Source: Cohnella silvisoli (lineage in GTDB: Bacteria; Bacillota; Bacilli; Paenibacillales; Paenibacillaceae). From it: a stretch of 64,000 nucleotides of DNA. Below, piece by piece: positions 26,151-35,600 of this stretch. Under the pieces are notes generated by a model. It was not told where the DNA came from. It did not search any database and saw nothing but the letters and a program-made list of their open reading frames with translations. Every line of letters begins with the position of its first letter. The first letter of the stretch is position 1. A program made the position numbers and the translations under genes. The stretch is from the NCBI RefSeq assembly GCF_021190915.1, contig NZ_JAIOAP010000004.1, positions 310,001-374,000 of the forward strand, in the 5' to 3' direction.

Positions 26151-28655
26151 TTGAAAAAGAAAACTTTGGTCTTATTATTAGCATGTTCCTTAAGTATAAC
26201 AAGCTTGAGCTATAGTCAAAACATCCCCGCTGTATCAGCTGCAGTACAAACTCAAACTCCATTTAATAAGATTCTTAAAACAATTAATTTATCTAGTGTG
26301 AGTTATATGACTTTAAAAGACCCCATTTTATATTCGCAGGACGGTACCAAATTATTTGTATTTAAAGTATCTGTTTACAATGGTGGTAACACTGAATTAG
26401 ATATGTTGGATTATTGGGTGAGAATACAAACGAAGGCTGGAGTGAAATATCCCGTTAAATCTCTAAATGATGATAAAAAAAACAATAGAGTAGCTCCAAA
26501 AACTACAAAGGAATATAATTACTACGCAGAAGTGTCCGATGAATTGTCACTCTCAAGTCTAATTCTATCGGTAAAGAAATTTGATATTAACTCTCCTGGT
26601 TTAGAGAAGACAATAGGTTCGGCAACCATACAATCTAATTTCACATCAGCAGTACCGGTAGGTAGATATAAACAAATTAGCCTAGGGAATACGCCCTTAA
26701 TATTATCGATTCCACGTGCTTCATTAATGGTTGGTAAATCTCAAGCAGCTATTAATCTTGATCTTAATATCATAAATAAGGGATCGAGTACATTTACGGA
26801 TCCTAAATTCAAAGTGTATTTAAAGACTCCGCAGGGAACTATCTATCCATTACAAGTCGATCCAGCTGACAGTAACTACAAAATATATGGAAATCAAACA
26901 AAGAAATTGTTTGTATATGGAACCATTCCAGCATCTCTTAAGGATAAAGCTATAGAAGTACTGATTGGAACTGAAGATGAAACAACAAAAAAAACAATTA
27001 TGTATAATGCTTTTCAGATTCCAATTGTAAAAAATAATATTGGGAAATCTCAGATTACTATACAAGGAGAACCCGTTTCAGTAACACTTGTTAAAAAAAC
27101 AATGACCAATAATAGTATAAATTCTACGGCTATATTATCAGTTGCTTTTGAAAATATGGGTAAGAAATCAATAAAACTTCCTGTGCTAACAGGAGATTTA
27201 ATGACGAATACTGGAGAAGTATATGGTATGACGGGTGCGCCAGAGACAGAAATTGTGCTAAAACCAAGAACCAAAAAGACGATTACGTTATCAGGCAGAA
27301 CGGAGACTAATAATGTTGAAAAGCTAGATGTTATCATCAGACCAGCAATAAAAGAAGGAACTGATGTGAATCCTGACTCAGCAATATTACTATATACCAT
27401 TGATAAAACAGAGAGTGGGGTTGGTTCAGGAAATGAGACTCCTAACGGACAACTTTCATTTACTACTGGACAAGGAAATTATGAAGGTAAGCTTGAATCA
27501 ATACGCAAAATACCATGGAAAGACTATGATGTCATAACATCTACGATTAAAGTTTCTAATAATACTGATTCTCCAATGCCATTACCTAATTTATCAGCAT
27601 ATTATTCACTAGACGGAGTTAAAATTGAGGGTGAATCCGTTCAAGTTATACCTCGCACAACACTTCTAACAATACCTTCTAAGCAAAGTGTAGAATATGT
27701 TGTATTGGCAAAGGTATCCTATAATAACGAATTCAAAAATATAAATGTGGTGCTGACTGAAAAAAATAATGATACTATTTATGACTTAGTTTCATTTACG
27801 GCCGACAGTCAACAGAATGTCGTTCCTGAACTGGAGAACGGTCAAAATTATAAAATTACAACTGATGGAAACACATCCGAGTACGATGTAAAAAGAACTG
27901 GGCTATATGTTGGTGATAATAGCGGAATATTGATGACAGAACTAGAAGCAAAGAATGATTCACAACGTCATGCATTACTTCCAGGTCTAGCAGGATACTA
28001 TTTGACAAAAGATGGTATGATGTACCCTGTTATTGTGATGAATCTAACCGACAAAATTAGTCCTAGCGGTAAGGGATTAATTACACTTTACAGTATGGTG
28101 CCTAAAAATCTATCAACCGATAACTTATCACTTGTTATGGGGGCAGCGGTAAAAGCAGCAGGAGGCAATAATACTGCAATTGAAGGGGCTTTTGTACAAG
28201 CTGTATCTATTAAAAATTTACAAATAAATACTACTCCGCAGGATTCTACATCAAATATAGCAATAGGTGCGTATAATTTGTCATTGAGTTCCATGCTCGC
28301 TCAATTCTCTTATAGTGGCATGACATTTGATTTCAACTACAATCTATCAGCAAATGATGCTTATGAAGGAACAAAAGAAGAAAGATCAATTCAAATGGAG
28401 TTTGTAGATGGTAATTTTGGATCGTCGATTGTAAAAGAATTACCGTTACTGAGTGGTGAAAATGCGCTCAAGCTGGGACAAAATGAAATTACTCTTGATA
28501 TACCAGACGATAAGATGAGTTTAAAAATTAAAAATTATCCTAAAGTAACATTTAATGTTTATGAAATAATTAAGTATAAAGAAGGAGAAAAGACAATCAC
28601 AGCGAAAAGAATAGTAGCAACAAGGCAGTTAGAATGGTTCAAGGAAGTAAACTAA
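26151..28655 (+). CDS. Secreted protein of unknown function with tandem beta-rich repeats
   Basis: I do not recognise this family. The 834-aa product begins with a signal peptide (about 1-31, MKKKTLVLLLACSLSITSLS, cleavage near VSA) and has no SLH or membrane anchor. The mature part reads as about six diverged units of 110-130 aa (near 50, 165, 300, 430, 565 and 700), each with the pattern v-x-N-x-(G/S)-x4-P-x-L-x-(G/A)-Y, then a G-x-x-Y-P/G-E strand, then a PKTTK/PRTKK/PSKQS-like turn before a Y/I-rich strand. This suggests an array of Ig-like or FxLYD-like folds. The DNA is visibly more AT-rich than murA-tagO and metK. The TTG start follows TAGGAGGG at 26138-26145. The next gene is 30 bases downstream with no terminator between, so the two probably form an operon. 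Confidence 0.75.
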   Translation: MKKKTLVLLLACSLSITSLSYSQNIPAVSAAVQTQTPFNKILKTINLSSVSYMTLKDPILYSQDGTKLFVFKVSVYNGGNTELDMLDYWVRIQTKAGVKYPVKSLNDDKKNNRVAPKTTKEYNYYAEVSDELSLSSLILSVKKFDINSPGLEKTIGSATIQSNFTSAVPVGRYKQISLGNTPLILSIPRASLMVGKSQAAINLDLNIINKGSSTFTDPKFKVYLKTPQGTIYPLQVDPADSNYKIYGNQTKKLFVYGTIPASLKDKAIEVLIGTEDETTKKTIMYNAFQIPIVKNNIGKSQITIQGEPVSVTLVKKTMTNNSINSTAILSVAFENMGKKSIKLPVLTGDLMTNTGEVYGMTGAPETEIVLKPRTKKTITLSGRTETNNVEKLDVIIRPAIKEGTDVNPDSAILLYTIDKTESGVGSGNETPNGQLSFTTGQGNYEGKLESIRKIPWKDYDVITSTIKVSNNTDSPMPLPNLSAYYSLDGVKIEGESVQVIPRTTLLTIPSKQSVEYVVLAKVSYNNEFKNINVVLTEKNNDTIYDLVSFTADSQQNVVPELENGQNYKITTDGNTSEYDVKRTGLYVGDNSGILMTELEAKNDSQRHALLPGLAGYYLTKDGMMYPVIVMNLTDKISPSGKGLITLYSMVPKNLSTDNLSLVMGAAVKAAGGNNTAIEGAFVQAVSIKNLQINTTPQDSTSNIAIGAYNLSLSSMLAQFSYSGMTFDFNYNLSANDAYEGTKEERSIQMEFVDGNFGSSIVKELPLLSGENALKLGQNEITLDIPDDKMSLKIKNYPKVTFNVYEIIKYKEGEKTITAKRIVATRQLEWFKEVN

Positions 28656-28685
28656 ACTAGCATCAAGAAAGGAAACTAATGTTTG

Positions 28686-29174
28686 ATGAAACGTAAATCC
28701 TTAGCAACAATAGTTATATTGCTGATAATTGTATTTGTTGCAGGATCGGTTTTTGGTTCTAGTACTTTATCGGCTGATGGTAACAGTACTCCTGGCTCTC
28801 AAGAGGATCCACTTGTGACAAAAGCTTATGTTGACTCAACTGTAGCCGAACTCGTAAAAAAAGAGTTGGAAAAGCTTGGTCCTATTGGTGGCGGATCATC
28901 AACTAAGATTGAAGTTGTGACAGTGCCTTTCGGCTCTAAGGTTATTGTCGAAGACGGCGGAGAGTTGATCGTACGCTCTGGGAAGGCTGTGGCGTATAGC
29001 GCAGATGCTAATGGGCTGTCAGACATGACTGACGGCCTGGATATCGCACCAGGCAAGCCCGTAGGGAACAATCACTTAATTCTGTTTCCGAGAGGCGGTC
29101 GCGGCGTTCAAGCTGATCCTAAACAGTCCAAAGGACTTATCGTGCTCATTCGTGGTGCGTATCAACTGCAATAG
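28686..29174 (+). CDS. Small secreted or membrane-anchored protein, unknown
   Basis: A 162-aa product with an N-terminal hydrophobic segment (about residues 6-25, signal peptide or anchor), a short acidic/Ser linker, a helix (VTKAYVDSTVAELVKKELEKLG, about 43-64) and a C-terminal beta-rich domain (75-162) with PFGSKVIVEDGGELIVRSG and GLDIAPGKPVGNNHLILFPRGGRG. I recognise no named family. It follows the 834-aa gene in the same apparent transcript and ends in a good terminator, so the two may work together at the envelope. ATG 28686 is taken as the start; TTG 28683 is nearly as well placed after AAAGGAAA (28668-28675). Confidence 0.7.
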   Translation: MKRKSLATIVILLIIVFVAGSVFGSSTLSADGNSTPGSQEDPLVTKAYVDSTVAELVKKELEKLGPIGGGSSTKIEVVTVPFGSKVIVEDGGELIVRSGKAVAYSADANGLSDMTDGLDIAPGKPVGNNHLILFPRGGRGVQADPKQSKGLIVLIRGAYQLQ

Positions 29175-29204
29175 CCAGCCTTTATTAATATAGCTTATAC
29201 AATT

Positions 29205-29238
29205 CAGCTGCCTGCGGAAACGCTAGGCAGCTGTTTTT
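29205..29238 (+). terminator. Rho-independent terminator after the secreted pair
   Basis: CAGCTGCCT (29205-29213) pairs perfectly with AGGCAGCTG (29225-29233), TTTTT follows. Confidence 0.88.
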
Positions 29239-29331
29239 GGATTAAAGAATAAGCAGGACAAAAACTAAGAGCATCTTTTTGATAATAGGAATATAGATAT
29301 ACGATGCCAATGTGTCCTGGGGGTGTACGAT

Positions 29332-30312
29332 TTGAAAGTGTTGGTTACAGGTGGAGCCGGGTTTATAGGCAGCAATTTTATACATTATATGAAGCGAGAG
29401 TATCCTGCTTATCAGCTATTTAATGTGGACTTGCTGACTTATGCGGGTAATCAAGATAATTTGTCCGGTGTTCAAACGTCGGAGCAGTACCATTTTGTTC
29501 AAGCTGATATCGCCGACCCAACTGCGATGGAGACGCTATTTCGAGATGAGTTTGACGCCATTGTTAACTTTGCCGCTGAATCGCATGTAGATCGGAGTAT
29601 TATTGACCCGAGTATTTTCGTTCGGACGAATGTAATGGGAACGCAGACTTTACTTGAACTAGCGCGAAAGTACAACGTGAAAAAGTTCCTGCAAGTATCG
29701 ACCGATGAGGTGTATGGAACTTTAGAAGCGGAAGGATTTTTTGTAGAGAACACAGCACTTGCACCTAATAGTCCTTATTCCGCGAGCAAAGCAGGAGCTG
29801 ACTTGCTCGTCCGCGCTTATCATGAGACATTCGGATTGCATGTTAATATCACTCGGTGCTCCAACAACTACGGACCTTATCAGTTCCCGGAAAAACTAAT
29901 CCCTCTTATGATATGCAACGCACTGGATAATAAACCGTTGCCGGTCTTTGGGGATGGATTAAATGTGCGAGATTGGCTATATGTAGAGGATCACTGCAGC
30001 GCGATAGATCTTGTGTTACATGAAGGGCGCAGTGGGGAAGTGTATAATGTTGGTGGAAATAATGAGCGTAGTAATTTACAAGTCGTGCACACCATTTTAG
30101 CGGAGCTTGGCAAGTCTGAGTCATTAATTACCTACGTCGAGGATCGTTTAGGACACGATAGACGTTATGCAATAGATGCGACAAAGATTCGCGAAGAATT
30201 AGGCTGGAAGCCGAAGTATTATTATGAAACCGGAATTAGAAAGACTATCCAGTGGTATCTTGAACAAGGGGAATGGATGAATCGAATAAGTTCTGGGGCT
30301 TACCGAAAATGA
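29332..30312 (+). CDS. rmlB: dTDP-glucose 4,6-dehydratase
   Basis: An extended SDR enzyme converting dTDP-glucose to the 4-keto-6-deoxy intermediate used for rhamnose and related sugars. The 326-aa protein has the NAD motif GGAGFIGSNF at the N-terminus, AAESHVDRSI (near 80), the catalytic segment STDEVYGTL (near 121) and YSASKAGADLLVRAYHETF with Tyr/Lys near 150. RCSNNYGPYQFPEKLIPL and VEDHCSAIDLVL are characteristic of RmlB. TTG 29332 follows GGGGGTG at 29319-29325 and gives the normal N-terminus KVLVTGG; GTG 29323 overlaps that site. No rmlA, rmlC or rmlD is in the window, so its sugar pathway must be completed elsewhere; S-layer or polymer glycosylation is a likely use. Confidence 0.92.
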   Translation: MKVLVTGGAGFIGSNFIHYMKREYPAYQLFNVDLLTYAGNQDNLSGVQTSEQYHFVQADIADPTAMETLFRDEFDAIVNFAAESHVDRSIIDPSIFVRTNVMGTQTLLELARKYNVKKFLQVSTDEVYGTLEAEGFFVENTALAPNSPYSASKAGADLLVRAYHETFGLHVNITRCSNNYGPYQFPEKLIPLMICNALDNKPLPVFGDGLNVRDWLYVEDHCSAIDLVLHEGRSGEVYNVGGNNERSNLQVVHTILAELGKSESLITYVEDRLGHDRRYAIDATKIREELGWKPKYYYETGIRKTIQWYLEQGEWMNRISSGAYRK

Positions 30313-30389
30313 ATAAAAATAGAATATACGTTCGCATATTTCTTGTGGTAAAATAAAACCAAGTTATTAATGGGTCAGGGGTGTATTAG

Positions 30390-30773
30390 ATGGAGCTTAT
30401 TCTGAAGCAGATTCTGAATAAACTGGACACCATGCAATTGGACATCACGGAGATCAAGACGGATGTAGCTGAACTGAAGACCGATGTTGCTGTGCTTAAG
30501 ACTGATGTTGCTGTGCTCAAGACTGATGTTGCCGTACTAAAGACTGATGTTGCTGAGCTCAAGACTGATGTAGCTGTACTCAAGACTGATGTTGCTGAGT
30601 TGAAGGAAACGGTCAATCGCATTGAATTCAATCAGAATCAAGGTGTTCTGAGCATATTGAAACGAATTGATTACAACACCGGACAGAAGGATTATGAAAT
30701 GATGGCAGTTAATAAGCGATTGTTCCATGTTGAAGTGGAAATTGTTAAATTGATTGATCAAAAGACAGGTTGA
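30390..30773 (+). CDS. Heptad-repeat coiled-coil protein, unknown
   Basis: A 127-aa cytoplasmic-type protein. Residues 21-76 are eight near-identical heptads of the form (E/V)-L-K-T-D-V-A, with Leu/Ile and Val spaced 4 and 3 apart as in a continuous parallel coiled coil. The flanks (MELILKQILNKLDTMQLDIT and EFNQNQGVLSILKRID) continue the helical pattern, and the last 30 residues look like a small alpha/beta cap. The ATG follows AGGGGTG. The heptads are encoded by a 21-base tandem array, so copy number may vary. Similar small coiled-coil proteins are common in Paenibacillus as hypotheticals; no function can be assigned. Confidence 0.65.
   Translation: MELILKQILNKLDTMQLDITEIKTDVAELKTDVAVLKTDVAVLKTDVAVLKTDVAELKTDVAVLKTDVAELKETVNRIEFNQNQGVLSILKRIDYNTGQKDYEMMAVNKRLFHVEVEIVKLIDQKTG
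30450..30617 (+). repeat. 21-base tandem repeat, eight units, in frame
   Basis: Units resemble AAGACTGATGTTGCTGTGCTC with mostly third-position changes; each encodes one heptad. Seven units are close copies and the eighth has diverged. It is a coding minisatellite, not a CRISPR, as no spacers are present. Confidence 0.9.
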
Positions 30774-30871
30774 TAACTGCTACATTTTCCCCCAAGTCCC
30801 ATAATGTAATACGCCTTGTTCGAGGTGGTCCGGCACATACTAAGGCCATCACATTCAAGGAGGTCATAATC

Positions 30872-31141
30872 ATGGCAAGAAGAAGCAACAGACTAATCGT
30901 GCCTGAGTGCGCTAATGCGTTGAACCAGATGAAATATGAGATCGCGGCAGAACTCGGAGTGCCGATCGGCGGATTTAGCGGCGGTGGATTGGATACGGAG
31001 TTTGCTGGCGAACTTGGAAGTATAGGATCGGCTAGTTCCGGGCAACAATATTTGGGTGATATAACATCCCGGGAAGCTGGAGCACTAGGCGGGGGAATTA
31101 CCAAGCGATTGGTTCAACAAGCACAACAAACGATCATTTAA
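30872..31141 (+). CDS. Alpha/beta-type small acid-soluble spore protein, with insert
   Basis: SASPs coat and protect spore DNA and are degraded by the GPR protease at germination. The 89-aa protein contains both family blocks: NQMKYEIAAELGVP (residues 27-40), which includes the GPR cleavage context E-I/A, and GDITSREAGALGGGITKRLVQQAQQ (62-86), which binds DNA. Typical members are 60-75 aa; here about 20 extra Gly/Ser-rich residues (41-61) separate the blocks. They contain TEFAGELG, which itself resembles a GPR site. AAGGAGG at 30858-30864 fixes the ATG at 30872. A SigG promoter is expected but I could not define one. Confidence 0.92.
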   Translation: MARRSNRLIVPECANALNQMKYEIAAELGVPIGGFSGGGLDTEFAGELGSIGSASSGQQYLGDITSREAGALGGGITKRLVQQAQQTII

Positions 31142-31192
31142 GCTTGACGGCTGAATAAGCTTCAAGACTTCCAATAGATAGGCTGACACACA

Positions 31193-31221
31193 TTGACACC
31201 CCTCGACAATTCCGGTATTAT
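31193..31221 (+). promoter_or_regulatory. SigA promoter of metK
   Basis: Perfect TTGACA (31193-31198), 17-base spacer, TATTAT (31216-31221). The predicted leader is about 70 bases and is too short and lacks the conserved blocks for a SAM (S-box) riboswitch. Confidence 0.8.
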
Positions 31222-31248
31222 TATTAATCGAAGGTTTCTCTTTAACAG

Positions 31249-31268
31249 CCTTTTCCAATTGGAAAAGG
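31249..31268 (+). promoter_or_regulatory. Perfect 20-base palindrome in the metK leader
   Basis: CCTTTTCCAA is followed directly by its exact complement TTGGAAAAGG. It lies between the promoter and the ribosome site (GGAGG at 31284-31288) and is followed by TTGATTTTATT. It could be an operator, or a leader hairpin acting as a weak attenuator. Confidence 0.5.
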
Positions 31269-31297
31269 TTGATTTTATTATGTGGAGGTTGGAGACA

Positions 31298-32500
31298 TTG
31301 TCGATAAAAGGACGGCATCTCTTCACGTCCGAATCGGTCACCGAAGGCCATCCGGATAAAATATGTGATCAAATCTCGGACGCGGTATTAGACGCGTTCT
31401 TGGAAGCGGACCCGTACGCGCGCGTTGCTTGCGAAGTGTCCGTTGCTACAGGACTTGTACTTGTCATCGGTGAAATTAGCAGCAAAGCGGATTATGTCGA
31501 TATTTCTGCAATTGCACGTCGTACGATTAAGGAAATCGGTTATACTCGCGCTAAATACGGTTTCGATTCCAGCACTTGCGCTGTACTAACTTCCTTGAAC
31601 GAACAGTCCGCGGACATCGCGCAAGGCGTTAATGCGGCTCTTGAGAGCCGTGACGGTAAAGATATTCAACAAGAGAACGAAGATATCGGTGCTGGCGACC
31701 AAGGACTTATGTTCGGTTTTGCATCGAATGAAACGCCGGAGTTCATGCCTCTCCCCATTGCGTTAGCCCATAGGTTAGCGCGTCGCTTGTCAGAAGTGCG
31801 TAAGAACGGTAAGCTTGGCTATTTGCGTCCGGATGGCAAAACTCAAGTTACGGTACAATACGAAGATGGTAAACCGGTTCGCGTAGATGCGATCGTCGTT
31901 TCGACGCAGCATTCGGAAGATATCACGCTGGAGCAAATCCAGAGCGATATTCGAGAGCATGTTATTTACCCAGAGGTTCCTAAGGAATGGCTGGATGCCG
32001 ACACGAAATTCTTCATTAACCCGACAGGCCGTTTCGTTATTGGTGGACCTCAAGGGGATGCAGGATTAACCGGTCGTAAAATCATCGTTGATACTTATGG
32101 CGGTTATGCTCGTCATGGCGGCGGAGCTTTCTCCGGCAAGGATCCAACGAAGGTTGACCGTTCGGCGGCTTACGCAGCTCGATACGTAGCGAAGAACATC
32201 GTAGCTGCTGGCTTGGCCGACAAATGCGAAATTCAACTTGCTTATGCGATCGGCGTAGCAAGCCCGGTATCGATCAACGTGGATACTTATGGAACAGGCA
32301 AAGTGAGCGAAGAGAAGCTGGTTGATCTTATCGTCGGCAACTTCGACCTTCGTCCGGCTGGCATCATTAAGATGCTGGATCTGCGCCGTCCAATCTATCG
32401 TCAGACAGCCGCTTACGGTCACTTCGGCCGCACGGATGTCGATCTCCCATGGGAGCGTCTGGATAGAGTAGAAGCTTTGAAATCAGGCGCTTTGGCATAA
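31298..32500 (+). CDS. metK: S-adenosylmethionine synthetase
   Basis: Makes SAM from methionine and ATP. The 400-aa product (400 in B. subtilis) has [20 protein letters not shown] (ATP/metal site, near residue 8), [12 protein letters not shown] (near 118) and [19 protein letters not shown] (near 268). TTG 31298 follows GGAGG with correct spacing and gives the family N-terminus [12 protein letters not shown]; an upstream frame from 31193 would start inside the promoter. Strong promoter upstream, terminator downstream: a single-gene unit. Its placement among surface-protein genes is probably incidental. Confidence 0.97.
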   Translation: MSIKGRHLFTSESVTEGHPDKICDQISDAVLDAFLEADPYARVACEVSVATGLVLVIGEISSKADYVDISAIARRTIKEIGYTRAKYGFDSSTCAVLTSLNEQSADIAQGVNAALESRDGKDIQQENEDIGAGDQGLMFGFASNETPEFMPLPIALAHRLARRLSEVRKNGKLGYLRPDGKTQVTVQYEDGKPVRVDAIVVSTQHSEDITLEQIQSDIREHVIYPEVPKEWLDADTKFFINPTGRFVIGGPQGDAGLTGRKIIVDTYGGYARHGGGAFSGKDPTKVDRSAAYAARYVAKNIVAAGLADKCEIQLAYAIGVASPVSINVDTYGTGKVSEEKLVDLIVGNFDLRPAGIIKMLDLRRPIYRQTAAYGHFGRTDVDLPWERLDRVEALKSGALA

Positions 32501-32516
32501 TCATAAAGTTGATTAG

Positions 32517-32547
32517 AGGCTTCCGCAAAAGCGGAGGTCTTTTTTTC
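32517..32547 (+). terminator. Rho-independent terminator after metK
   Basis: AGGCTTCCGC (32517-32526), AAAA loop, GCGGAGGTCT (32531-32540) with G-T pairs, then a run of T. Confidence 0.85.
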
Positions 32548-32647
32548 TAGTCGGAGATGGGAAATAAGTCCTTTGCCCCTAATTTTATGAAGCCATAAAG
32601 CCGAAATAAAAGGTACAAGTCTGTTTAAATTTTGGAGGATATTGCCC

Positions 32648-35600
32648 ATGCCACGTATTCGTAATATATCTATAGCCCTGTTAGTGGCCTTAATGATCCA
32701 AATTTTCGGTGGTTATATTGGTTTGGGAGAAAAAGTTGCGGAGGCGGCGGGTGAACCGACGCTTAGTATATTACCGACAACGGGTGCGGATATTACTCCT
32801 AATAGTGAGATTATTTTGACTTTTAATGAGCCCGTTAGAAGAGGTACTGGAACTATTAAGATCATGAGGGACGAACTTGACCCTGTTCCTGATACTGAAG
32901 CCTTAGCCTATAATATTAGCGGCGATATGAATAATATTCAATGGGCAGCGAACAATAAAGTAGTGATCAAACTTGCTGCAAGTCTAACTACCGGTAATTA
33001 TTATATTCTTATTCCTGCTGGAGCTTTTTTTGGTGTTACTAGTGATAAGGCTTTTCCCGGGTACTTGGACAAAACGGGCTATCAGTTTCAGATTGTCACG
33101 TTAACGGCAAAACCGGATTTTCCATACAATGCAACTGCCGTGAATGTGGATGCTGACAATTCAATTACGCTCATTTTGAATTTTGATAGACATATGAATC
33201 CAGGCAAAGGTTATATCCGAATTAAACGAAGCTCAGATAATACGGAATATGCATCTATTAATGTCGAATCTCCAGTAGCAGTTACAATAGAGAACACCAC
33301 TACACCTGTAATAAACTCCAAAGTTTCTATTCCAATCCCTAAACTTGAGAATAGTACTAACTATTATGTAGTCATTGACCCAGGTGCCTTCGTTGATCTG
33401 GCGAATAACAAATATGATGGAATGTTTAATCCTACAGCCTGGTCCTTTAAAACGGAAGATAAATTCGACGATGTCGCACCTACTGCAACGTCCTTTTCAC
33501 CTGCCATTGGCGGGACAATAGGACAACTGGCAACAGGGGCGTTATCAATTACCTTTAACGAGAAGATCTATATAGGTAGTGGCACGATAGGGATTAAGAA
33601 AGCATCTGATAATTCATTGTTCTGCTCTATTCCTGTTAGCTCGTCCCCTGCTGTTACTAAGGACACAACAGAGACAATCATTACGATTAAGCCATCGGAT
33701 TATGCATGCCCGAGCTTTGTGAATGGAACGCTCTACAAAGTAGAAATAGGTGCAACTTCTTTCCGCGATGCAACGGGTAACTACTACGTTGGGACCAATG
33801 CATGGACATTCACAGCAAGCGTAGACAATGCGGCTCCTGTACCTGTTACGTACGTTCCGGCGGTGTCGGCAACGGTCATTCCGATTAATACGACTACTTT
33901 CAGTATCACTTTTAACGAAGATGTAAATCTATCGATTGGACTTAATACGGTTATTTTTCCGCAAAATAATCCAACATCTTCAACCCAATTGATCCTGTCT
34001 CAAGATTCAAACAAGAAGAAGGTCATATTTACTAAAGCTAGCGGTCCTGATTTATTGCCGAATACGAAGTATGCCATTACGATTCCAAGCGGAGTCATTA
34101 AAGATTTGGTCAACAACCCATTCGCCGGCATCCTAAATTCTAATCAGTGGACATTCGATACGGCAGGAGTGGCCAATGTACCCACTTTGTCGAAAGCGGA
34201 GATGGAAGGCTCAACGATCGTTCTTACTTACAGTGAGCAATTGGATACAACTAAAATTCCATATGCTGAAAATTTCTATGTAACGGTTAATAATGTCCCT
34301 CAATCGGTATCCGGAGTATCCGTGGCTTCCAATCAGGTGCGCGTTGTTATGCAAACAGGTGTTATCGTCGGGCAGATAGTGAAAATCTCCTATTTCCCCG
34401 ACAATTATTCATCGGCCAGAAGAATTCAGAGCCTGCAAGCGAAGGAAGCGGCGGGCCTCAGCAATCGCGATGTGACGAATACAGCGGATACGACTTTACC
34501 GCGCCCATTAAGCGGTACGGCGAGCGGAACCATCGTCTCTCTGAATTTCAACAAACCTTTGGCTGCTCTAGGGAGTTCAGCCAAAGATCAATTTTACGTG
34601 GTTTGGGGCGGACAGGTAACTAGCGTAACTTCGATTTCTCTTAGCGGATCTACCTTACTGCTTACCCTACCTTCAGTGACAAGCACTACAACGGCCATTT
34701 CCGTGTCTTATTCTCCAGGCAGTTATCCGCTGCGAGATTTGGCTGGAAATCCGGTCAGTTCGTTTAGTAATTTTCAAATATTGAATCCATACGATGTTAC
34801 CGCGCCATCGTTAACCTCAGCGACTGCCATTGCTAATAAAATAACGTTAACTTACAATGAAGCGCTCAGATCGACAGTTAATCCTGTGTTATCTAGCTTT
34901 TCAGTGTTAGTAAACGGACAAGCAGCAGTCATTTACTCGGTAGCCATAAACAATAACAGCGTTGAGTTAGTGTTAGCCCAAACCCTAACGAATAATTCAA
35001 TCGTAATTGTATCTTATATTCCTAGTACTAACCCCGTTGCGGACTTGGTGGGGAATCCAGCTCCTGCATTCAATGGATATCAGATCGTGGGTGCGGGTAA
35101 TAACATCGCTAAAGTTTCAACAGCCATCTTCAATGGAACAACACTTACTCTGAATTACACAGCAAGCCTGAATAGCTCCACCACTCCTCTAGTCGGGCAA
35201 TATATATTGAAAGCTGATGGCGCGAATATGAATATCGCTAACGTATCGGTAAGTGGGACGCAAGTGAACTTAATGGTCACTAGTCAGATTTCATCCTCAC
35301 AACGGATTACGATCAGTTATTTTAACGTGGGTTCGCCTCTTAAAGATGCAACGGGACAAGTAGTTGAACCTTTCACGGACCTAGCGGTAACGAATCAATC
35401 TACAACTAGTGGTGGAAATCTACCGGATTACTTAGAAGCCAATGGGACAAATGGAATCCGGATGAATACGAAAGCAACAACGAAATCCGTATTTCAAACG
35501 GCCTCCGGTCGTACCGTAAACAAGTATACGGTTGATGGAGATAAATTAACGGCAGCGTTTAATGCAATAAAGACGGGGAGCGGAAATCAAGCTCCGCAAA

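Noticed and set aside
31142..31297. SAM (S-box) riboswitch before metK
   Set aside because: The leader after the strong promoter is only about 70 bases and lacks the conserved S-box blocks.
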